41,117 bases of DNA from Pseudomonas nicosulfuronedens (GTDB lineage: Bacteria > Pseudomonadota > Gammaproteobacteria > Pseudomonadales > Pseudomonadaceae): NCBI RefSeq assembly GCF_005877905.1, contig NZ_SWDV01000026.1, forward strand, positions 1 through 41,117. The letters run 5' to 3'. Under the pieces are notes generated by a model. That model was not told the DNA's origin, did not search any database, and was given only the letters and a program-made list of their open reading frames with translations. Shown piece by piece: positions 36,016 through 41,117 of the stretch. The position numbers and the translations under genes were made by a program. How positions within the stretch are numbered: the stretch's first letter is position 1; every line of letters begins with the position of its first letter.

Positions 36016-37290
36016 CTACAACATGACCCGCACCTGATTGATCTTGTTCAGGCGGAGGAACATTTCCGCCGAGCCCGTCCCGATCATGACGGTGATATAG
36101 ACTCGGCCGTTCTCCACCTTGTGCAGCACACCCTGATAATAGGCACCATCAAACGTGATGAACTGCAGGCGCTTGCCGGTGTACTGGGCAAGGCTTTCAA
36201 CGCTAACGAACTCATATTGCTGCGTTTTGGCCTGCGACTCAACCGTTTCCGGGGCCGAAACCATTTGATATTGGCTTTCCGGCGTGAGTTTTTTCTTCAG
36301 CGGATCGACCCAGGCAAACCCCAGCGGTGTGACTGACTGCTGGTTCACTAAGACGACCGGATGCAGCATCTGGATCACATCCTTGGGTTCGAAAAATTGC
36401 AGGCCACCCCAGGCCATGCCCTCACTGGGCATCAGCTCGATACGCAGCGAACGCGGATCTTCCAGGTAACGGCCATAGGCCTCGAGCACCGGTTTGTCGA
36501 CCGCGATGCGCTGCTGGCGCAGGGCCGCGTCGAACTTTTCCAGCGACAACGCGGTGTAGGCCTTCTGGTCCACGCCCAGCTTGCCACGGCAGAATTCGCT
36601 GACTCGGCGCTGGTACTGGTTGTCGTTCATTTCGACGACGACCTGGGATACCCGCGGCGGGTTCACGCGCATGTCGCCCGGACGCTCGGAGACGTTCATC
36701 AGCGTCATGCTGGTGTGCATGTCCAGCATGTCGCGGGTATCACTGCGCAGGTCGAAGGTCAGCGTCTGCGCGCCCGGCTGCATGTGGTAGGAGAACTCGA
36801 TATCCGACTCGAGGGTGCGGTAGCCCATCTGCAGCAGCTCATCGACGCCAATGTTGCGCACGTCGCCGCAGGCCACTTCACTCATGGCGGTAAAGGCGCT
36901 TTTCTCTGCCGGCTGGGCGTACAGCGACCGCATGAACGGACCGTGGATCTGCAACTCAACGCCCTTCAGGTCCACTGCCATCTGCTCCGGCAGTTTGCCC
37001 TCGTCCAGGCGCTCCTTGAAGCTCAGCAACTCGCGCAGCCCATTGAATTTCAACTGGGCGTGGGAAACCTTCAGGCTGTCGCCCGCCATGGGCACCCTGA
37101 TCACCACGTTCTGCAGGCCGACACGGCCGTCGAAGGACGAGGAAATGCCGCCATAGGTGATCTCCATGAACGGAGAGACGCGTGCGATGGCGTCATTCAC
37201 CACGCTGCGCACCGAAAGCCAGAGCGACGCCTTGATGATGAGGGCGATCGCCACGACGGCGAAAAGGGACCACTTGAGAATCTTCGACAT
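36016..37290 (-). CDS. Membrane-anchored protein with LSm/SH3-like C-terminal segment, function unknown
   Basis: A 424-residue protein. The start is taken at ATG 37290 (AGGA ten bases upstream); a GTG three codons earlier is less likely. An N-terminal membrane anchor (ILKWSLFAVVAIALIIKASL) is followed by a periplasmic-type beta-rich region (SFDGRVGLQNVVIRVPMAGD) that recalls AsmA-like or DUF945-like repeats. The last 55 residues, 370-424, start YTGKRLQFITFDGAYYQGVL and end RLNKINQVRVML. They read like a five-strand LSm/SH3-type barrel (G-K-R, F-D-G, Y-x-G, then a final I-x-x-V-R-V). I do not recognise a named family. It probably faces the periplasm. Confidence 0.82.
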   Translation of the reverse strand: MSKILKWSLFAVVAIALIIKASLWLSVRSVVNDAIARVSPFMEITYGGISSSFDGRVGLQNVVIRVPMAGDSLKVSHAQLKFNGLRELLSFKERLDEGKLPEQMAVDLKGVELQIHGPFMRSLYAQPAEKSAFTAMSEVACGDVRNIGVDELLQMGYRTLESDIEFSYHMQPGAQTLTFDLRSDTRDMLDMHTSMTLMNVSERPGDMRVNPPRVSQVVVEMNDNQYQRRVSEFCRGKLGVDQKAYTALSLEKFDAALRQQRIAVDKPVLEAYGRYLEDPRSLRIELMPSEGMAWGGLQFFEPKDVIQMLHPVVLVNQQSVTPLGFAWVDPLKKKLTPESQYQMVSAPETVESQAKTQQYEFVSVESLAQYTGKRLQFITFDGAYYQGVLHKVENGRVYITVMIGTGSAEMFLRLNKINQVRVML

Positions 37291-37454
37291 GGCAGGCACA
37301 TCCTGGATTGTGCGAGAGCGGGACGCAGGGATAGTGGCAGCTTAACAGTACACCTGGCACCTCTCCACGAGCGCCGTCGGAATTTGCGTGCATAGCGCAC
37401 AGAAACTGCCCGAATTTCGTGGCATGCCGCTGACTCACCAGTCAGTCAAAACGC

Positions 37455-37483
37455 TTTACGCCCCCGTCTCGCGTCAGTATGTT
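37455..37483 (+). promoter_or_regulatory. Candidate sigma-70 promoter of the crotonase gene
   Basis: TTTACG (37455-37460) and TATGTT (37478-37483) are separated by 17 nt, each matching four of six consensus bases, about 45 nt before ATG 37528. The rest of the 237-nt divergent gap (37291-37527) shows nothing I can name. Confidence 0.45.
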
Positions 37484-37527
37484 CTGGCCACTTCCAACCC
37501 AAGGACTGCAACCCAGGACCCTCTGCC

Positions 37528-38217
37528 ATGAGTGAGCTGATCAGCTACCAATTCGAAGACGGCATCGCCACCCTGACCCTGAACAACGGCAAGGTGAACG
37601 CCATCTCGCCGGCGGTCATCGAAGCCTTCAACCAGGCCCTGGACCAGGCGGAGAAAGACCGTGCCATCGTCATCGTCACCGGCCAGCCGGGCATTCTCTC
37701 CGGCGGCTACGACCTCAAGGTGATGACCTCCGGCCCGGAAAACGCCGTGAACCTGGTGGCCGCCGGCTCCACCCTGGCCCGCCGCATGCTGTCCCACCCG
37801 TTCCCGGTCATCGTCGCCTGTACTGGCCACGCGGTGGCCAAGGGCGCCTTCATCCTGCTCTCGGCGGACTACCGCATCGGCGTCGACGGTCCGTTCCAGA
37901 TTGGCCTCAACGAAGTCGCCATCGGCATGACCATGCACCACGTCGGCATCGAACTGGCTCGTGACCGCCTGCGCCGCTCCGCGTTCACCCGTTCCGTGGT
38001 GAACGCGGAAATGTTCAACCCACGCGACGCCGTGGACGCCGGCTTCCTCGACAAGGTGGTGCCGGCCGAACAACTCCAGGCCGCCGCCCTGGAAGCCGCC
38101 CAGCACCTGAAGAAGCTGAACATGACCGCGCACCGCAACACCAAGCTGAAAGTGCGCAAGCAACTGCTGGAAACCCTGGACAAGTCCATCGAACTGGACA
38201 AGAACCACCTGGCCTGA
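37528..38217 (+). CDS. Crotonase/enoyl-CoA hydratase-family protein
   Basis: A 229-residue short crotonase. The oxyanion-hole segments are GQPGILSGGYDLKVM and CTGHAVAKGAFILLSADYRI. The second catalytic-glutamate block LNEVAIGM is kept. In typical hydratases the first glutamate lies in GGGCELA; here the matching place reads KGAFILLS, so one of the two catalytic glutamates is missing. It may be a different crotonase activity (isomerase, hydrolase or lyase) rather than a beta-oxidation hydratase. It is monocistronic, with a sigma-70-like promoter and a terminator at 38230-38256. PA1748 is the likely PAO1 match. Confidence 0.9.
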   Translation: MSELISYQFEDGIATLTLNNGKVNAISPAVIEAFNQALDQAEKDRAIVIVTGQPGILSGGYDLKVMTSGPENAVNLVAAGSTLARRMLSHPFPVIVACTGHAVAKGAFILLSADYRIGVDGPFQIGLNEVAIGMTMHHVGIELARDRLRRSAFTRSVVNAEMFNPRDAVDAGFLDKVVPAEQLQAAALEAAQHLKKLNMTAHRNTKLKVRKQLLETLDKSIELDKNHLA

Positions 38218-38229
38218 GCGGCCAAAGAC

Positions 38230-38256
38230 AAAAGCCCGGCTACATGCCGGGCTTTT
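38230..38256 (+). terminator. Terminator of the crotonase gene
   Basis: AAAAGCCCGGC (38230-38240) pairs with GCCGGGCTTTT (38246-38256) around TACAT, followed by TTC. It lies 13 nt after the stop codon. Confidence 0.9.
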
Positions 38257-38375
38257 TCATGCCACCACTATTACCTAAACAGCAATACTGATTAAGCCTG
38301 TTTGCTATTTTTCAAAAATTATTACGCATTAACCTATAGATGAACCCAAAGCAAACCAACCCAGAGGTGTTCATC

Positions 38376-38567
38376 ATGAAACTCAACATCATCGCCGCCA
38401 GTGTACTGGCCGCCGCTACCGTTTTTGCCGCCCAGGCCAGCTTCGCCGAAGAGTCCCCGCTGATGCAGGACCGCATGGTTCACATGACCCAGGCTGCCAT
38501 CCAGCAACAACAGTCCGAGCAGTCCGCCAGCCAGGTGAACGTCGAAGCCGCTGCCAAGCAGGGCTGA
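38376..38567 (+). CDS. Small exported Gln-rich protein, function unknown
   Basis: A 63-residue protein. The ATG at 38376 follows AGAGGTG and gives a classic signal peptide (MKLNIIAASVLAAATVFAAQ, cut near SFA, residue 24). The mature part is only about 39 residues, hydrophilic and rich in Gln and Ser (MTQAAIQQQQSEQSASQVNV), with no Cys. It is preceded by an AT-rich gap of 158 nt (from 38218) that holds the crotonase terminator and probably its own promoter. I do not recognise a family. It may be periplasmic. A homologue search with the mature peptide would settle whether it is conserved. Confidence 0.75.
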   Translation: MKLNIIAASVLAAATVFAAQASFAEESPLMQDRMVHMTQAAIQQQQSEQSASQVNVEAAAKQG

Positions 38568-38628
38568 AACCTTTACCCCCCTACAGCCGCCTGCAGCAGG
38601 TGACGTCATGCAGTCGAGCCCGAAGCGA

Positions 38629-38654
38629 AAAGCCCGGCGTGATGCCGGGCCTTT
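38629..38654 (+). terminator. Weak terminator after the small exported protein
   Basis: AGCCCGGC (38631-38638) pairs with GCCGGGC (38644-38650) around GTGAT, but only CTTTC follows instead of a T run. It lies 61 nt past the stop, so read-through into the next gene is possible. Confidence 0.5.
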
Positions 38655-38693
38655 CAGGGACGATGACGCAACCTCGGCAAGGGTCAGATAGCC

Positions 38694-39095
38694 ATGAAGC
38701 CCGCCAGAGTCCAGCAAACCACCGACAGCGCCCCGGCTCCCGCCACCCTGCGTTTGGTCGCCGCACCGCCATCTATCAATTTGCCTGATACCGGAAACCA
38801 ACCGGCATCGTTATTCAATCGAAATGACCAAAGCGACACTGGGCCATCACTTCACCTAACCCGGGTCGCCAGCATGAACCGCCAAGCCCACCGCTATGCC
38901 CGCAACGGCGCCCTCGCTGCCCTGGGGCTCTATACCATCGTGATCCTGGTGGTCACAGCCCTTACCGCCGGCTTCGACGATGCCCGCCGCGCCCCGGTGG
39001 ACAACATCGATCGCACCGGGCTCTTCGAACGCTTCAATCAGGCGGTGCCCGTGGCACTGCAAGGCCTCCAGGAAGCGCTCACGCCTCACTCCTGA
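38694..39095 (+). CDS. Hypothetical protein with one membrane helix
   Basis: A 133-residue protein with no family I recognise. The N-terminal 60 residues are low complexity (Pro, Ala, Ser, Asn). A single hydrophobic helix lies at about 73-92 (ALAALGLYTIVILVVTALTA), and the tail FDDARRAPVDNIDRTGLFER is charged. ATG 38694 has AAGGG about 11 nt upstream. An internal ATG at 38874 would give a 73-residue protein beginning at the RQAHRYAR basic patch, so the true start is uncertain. It lies 85 nt before corA in the same direction. A small single-pass membrane protein that modulates CorA is conceivable, but nothing shows it. Confidence 0.6.
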   Translation: MKPARVQQTTDSAPAPATLRLVAAPPSINLPDTGNQPASLFNRNDQSDTGPSLHLTRVASMNRQAHRYARNGALAALGLYTIVILVVTALTAGFDDARRAPVDNIDRTGLFERFNQAVPVALQGLQEALTPHS

Positions 39096-39180
39096 TTCCG
39101 CTTCGCTGGCGCGTCGCGCCAGGCTGGCCAACACTCAATCCCTGCAGAACGACCTATCCAGCAGCAGGGTGGGCTTGAGC

Positions 39181-40152
39181 ATGGGCCGAGTCATCGCTTC
39201 CGCCGTCTACAGCAAGGGCCGCAAGGTTTCCGATATCCCGCTCGAGGACGGTTACCGCTGGGCGTGCCAGCCCGACCACTTCGTCTGGACCGGCCTGCAG
39301 GAGCCGACGCCGGAAGAGATGTTCAACCTGCAGCGACAGTTCAACCTCCACGAATTGGCCGTGTCCGACGCCCTGGAAAAGCACAGCAGACCGAAGCTGG
39401 AAACCTTTGGTGACGCGCTGTTCATCGTCATCTATTCACCGATTCGCGCCGATAGTCGATTGATGTTCGTCGAAACCCATCTTTTCGCCGGCATCGGCTA
39501 CATCATCAGCGCGCGCCACGGCTTCTCCCAGTCCTACGCCCAGGTCCGACAGCGCTGCGAGGCGCGGCCGCTCCTGCTGGCCCACGGCACCGACTTCGTG
39601 CTCTACGCCCTGCTGGACTTCGTGATGAGCAACTACGAGCCGGTGGTGGAAGCCATCCGCGAGGAAATCGAGGAAGTGGAGCAGCAGGTGCTACGTCAAT
39701 CGCTGACCCAGGAGCAGATCGAGAAGATCTACGGCCTGCGCCGCGAGGTACTCAAGCTCAAGCATTACGCCGCACCCATGGTGGAGATCTGCCAGGAGTT
39801 GCAGCGCCTGGACTTCCCCTTCATCGACAAGCAGATGCGGCCCTACTTCCGCGACGTGGCGATCCACGTGAACCGCCTGCTCGAAGACCTCACCACCCTG
39901 CGCGACGTGGCCAGCCAGACCATCGAGGTCGGGCTGGCGCTGGAGTCCTCACGGCAGAGCGTGGTACAGCGCAAGTTCGCCGCCTGGGCGGCCATCCTCG
40001 CCTTCCCCACCGCCGTGGCCGGCATCTACGGGATGAACTTCGAATACATCCCGGAGTTGCACTGGCACTACGGCTACTTCCTGATCATGGGGCTGCTGGC
40101 GCTGGGCTGCGTCGGGTTGTACATCAGTTTCAAGCAGGCGGATTGGCTATAG
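39181..40152 (+). CDS. corA: CorA-family magnesium/cobalt transporter
   Basis: A 323-residue CorA. It begins MGRVIASAVYSKGRKVSDIP. A cytoplasmic alpha/beta funnel follows, with ELAVSDALEKHSRPKLETFG and DALFIVIYSPIR typical of the family. The pore helix ends AGIYGMNFEYIPEL with the canonical GMN at 284-286, and a second membrane helix ends at the C-terminus (SFKQADWL). It should form a pentameric Mg2+ channel in the inner membrane. Upstream in-frame codons (from 38980) overlap the preceding gene and are not used; an AGGG lies about 14 nt before the ATG. No regulator is adjacent. It differs from the GIN-type CmaX at 1505. Confidence 0.9.
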   Translation: MGRVIASAVYSKGRKVSDIPLEDGYRWACQPDHFVWTGLQEPTPEEMFNLQRQFNLHELAVSDALEKHSRPKLETFGDALFIVIYSPIRADSRLMFVETHLFAGIGYIISARHGFSQSYAQVRQRCEARPLLLAHGTDFVLYALLDFVMSNYEPVVEAIREEIEEVEQQVLRQSLTQEQIEKIYGLRREVLKLKHYAAPMVEICQELQRLDFPFIDKQMRPYFRDVAIHVNRLLEDLTTLRDVASQTIEVGLALESSRQSVVQRKFAAWAAILAFPTAVAGIYGMNFEYIPELHWHYGYFLIMGLLALGCVGLYISFKQADWL

Positions 40153-40184
40153 AGACCCTTGGGAGCCATTCGGCGACGCGGAAC

Positions 40185-40267
40185 GCAGGATGGCGTGGAG
40201 CGCAGCGATACCCATCGAATGGTGTGCACCGGCCTGCATGGGTATCGCTGCGCTCCACCCATCCTAC
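40185..40267. repeat. Long palindrome (GGAGCGCAGCGATACC type)
   Basis: A perfect 21-bp inverted repeat (40195-40215 with 40238-40258) has the core GGAGCGCAGCGATACCCAT, flanked by GCAGGATGG and CCATCCTAC. It is a third kind of dispersed intergenic element. It lies between convergent corA and the amidotransferase gene. Confidence 0.85.
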
Positions 40268-40300
40268 AAAAGCTGTTCAGCCTGGCACTTGCGCAAACGA

Positions 40301-40323
40301 AAACGCCGCTCAATCGAGCGGCG
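40301..40323 (-). terminator. Terminator of the amidotransferase gene
   Basis: CGCCGCTC (40304-40311) pairs with GAGCGGCG (40316-40323) around AATC. On the minus strand it is followed by TTTTCGTTT. It lies 23 nt after the stop at 40346. Confidence 0.82.
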
Positions 40324-40345
40324 CTTTCAGTCAGCACAGTCGAAA

Positions 40346-41083
40346 TCAGGCCGCGCTTTTCTTTTCGTCACGACCTTGCTGGACGAATCGCATCATCCAT
40401 TCGCCGACCGCCGTGCCCTGGTGAGGGCGCGAGAGGCTGTCGATGCCGGACTGGAACACCGGTTCGCTGAAGATGTGCTTGCGCAGCTCGAGGATCGCCT
40501 GGGAATAGTCGCTCTGGAACTCCGGATGGCCCTGGAAGCACAGTACCTGGTCGCCGATGGCGTAGGCAGCGTTCGGGCAAAAGTCGCTGGAAGCGATACG
40601 GCGAGCGCCATGGGGCAGTTCGGTGACCTGGTCCTGGTGGCTGACCAGCAAGGTCAGGCCATCGCCCGGGGCCGGGGTCATCCACTCCGGCTGCTCCTCG
40701 ATGCGGTAATCGTGAATGCCCACGCCCCAGCCCTGGCTCGCCCGCTCGGTCTTGCCACCCAGCACCAGTGCCAGCAGCTGATGGCCGAAGCACACGCCCA
40801 GCAGCTTGTCGCCACGCTCGTAGAGCTTGAGCACGTAGTCCTTGAGGGTCTGGATCCAGGGATCAGTGCCGAAGGAGTCCGCCTTGCTGCCGGTCACCAG
40901 GTACGCGTCGAACTTCTCATCTTCGGGCGGGTAATGCCCTTCCACCACGTTGTAGACCGTGAACTCGGCCGGAACGGGTTGCTTGGCGAACAGTTGCTGG
41001 AACATCCAGCCATAGCCCTTGTACTGATCGATGAGTTCGGGGCGGAGGATGTCGGTTTCCAGAATGCAGATGTGCAACGACAT
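40346..41083 (-). CDS. Class I glutamine amidotransferase-like protein
   Basis: A 245-residue GATase1-fold protein. The nucleophile elbow LLGVCFGHQLLALVLGG has Cys98, and the acid/base pair is in CFQGHPEFQ (His186, Glu188), so the triad is complete. The family includes stand-alone enzymes that remove gamma-glutamyl groups or hydrolyse glutamine for an unknown partner. There is no synthetase domain fused or adjacent. The start ATG at 41083 has AGGAA about ten bases before it. The right window edge lies 34 nt upstream, so its promoter is outside. From memory it corresponds to PA1742. Confidence 0.9.
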   Translation of the reverse strand: MSLHICILETDILRPELIDQYKGYGWMFQQLFAKQPVPAEFTVYNVVEGHYPPEDEKFDAYLVTGSKADSFGTDPWIQTLKDYVLKLYERGDKLLGVCFGHQLLALVLGGKTERASQGWGVGIHDYRIEEQPEWMTPAPGDGLTLLVSHQDQVTELPHGARRIASSDFCPNAAYAIGDQVLCFQGHPEFQSDYSQAILELRKHIFSEPVFQSGIDSLSRPHQGTAVGEWMMRFVQQGRDEKKSAA

Positions 41084-41117
41084 GCAGGGGTGATTCCTGG
41101 GGGGTTGGCGGCTGATA

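Overview
The window is ordinary chromosomal DNA from a high-GC gammaproteobacterium, almost certainly a Pseudomonas close to the P. aeruginosa / P. citronellolis / P. nitroreducens group. Protein sequences are near those I remember from P. aeruginosa, and the gene order runs, reversed, like the PAO1 stretch from about PA1776 (sigX) down to about PA1742. That comparison is from memory and was not checked. Coding density is high and no phage, plasmid, insertion sequence, tRNA, rRNA or CRISPR was seen. The non-coding structure consists mainly of intrinsic terminators and REP-type palindromes.

Layout. 1-2503 (minus): cmaX-cfrX-cmpX and the start of sigX, the envelope-stress locus upstream of oprF. 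2605-6599 (minus): rraA, an alpha/beta hydrolase and ppsA; ppsR (plus) is divergent from ppsA and encodes its regulator. 7750-10291 (plus): a DUF3300 lipoprotein and a DUF2950 exported protein, a pair I do not recall at this place in PAO1. 10576-13645 (plus): a compact three-gene cassette of retropepsin-like protease, inactive transglutaminase/7TM protein and RimK-like ATP-grasp ligase.

13928-24823 (minus) is the most interesting part. Five exported or envelope proteins lie in one direction: a small DUF6160 protein with a leader-like motif, a C39-family cysteine peptidase, a beta-barrel with an N-terminal helical segment, a FadL-family barrel, and a protein with three W-V/I-D repeats and a MalM-like C-terminus. 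Directly upstream are two tandem 900-residue MalT/LuxR-type regulators. The set resembles the Acinetobacter Fil 'putative pilus' genes and parallels the Pseudomonas Fap amyloid secretion system (C39 protease plus plugged barrel). I propose it is a dedicated export or surface-display system with its own regulators.

24923-31464: pabB, thrH, cysH, a CXXC protein, an MFS transporter, cysB and a universal stress protein. cysH, the CXXC protein and cysB suggest a sulfur-assimilation neighbourhood; cysH and cysB share an upstream ATGGTTAT motif. 31561-33823 (minus): 5'-nucleotidase, PanE-like reductase and thioredoxin-like protein in one operon. 33822-41083: a PilZ protein whose start codon overlaps that of the divergent thioredoxin gene, DAHP synthase, a small acetyltransferase, an anchored protein with an LSm-like tail, a crotonase, two small proteins, CorA and a class I amidotransferase.

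All five convergent gene junctions carry a REP-type palindrome, and no other junction does.
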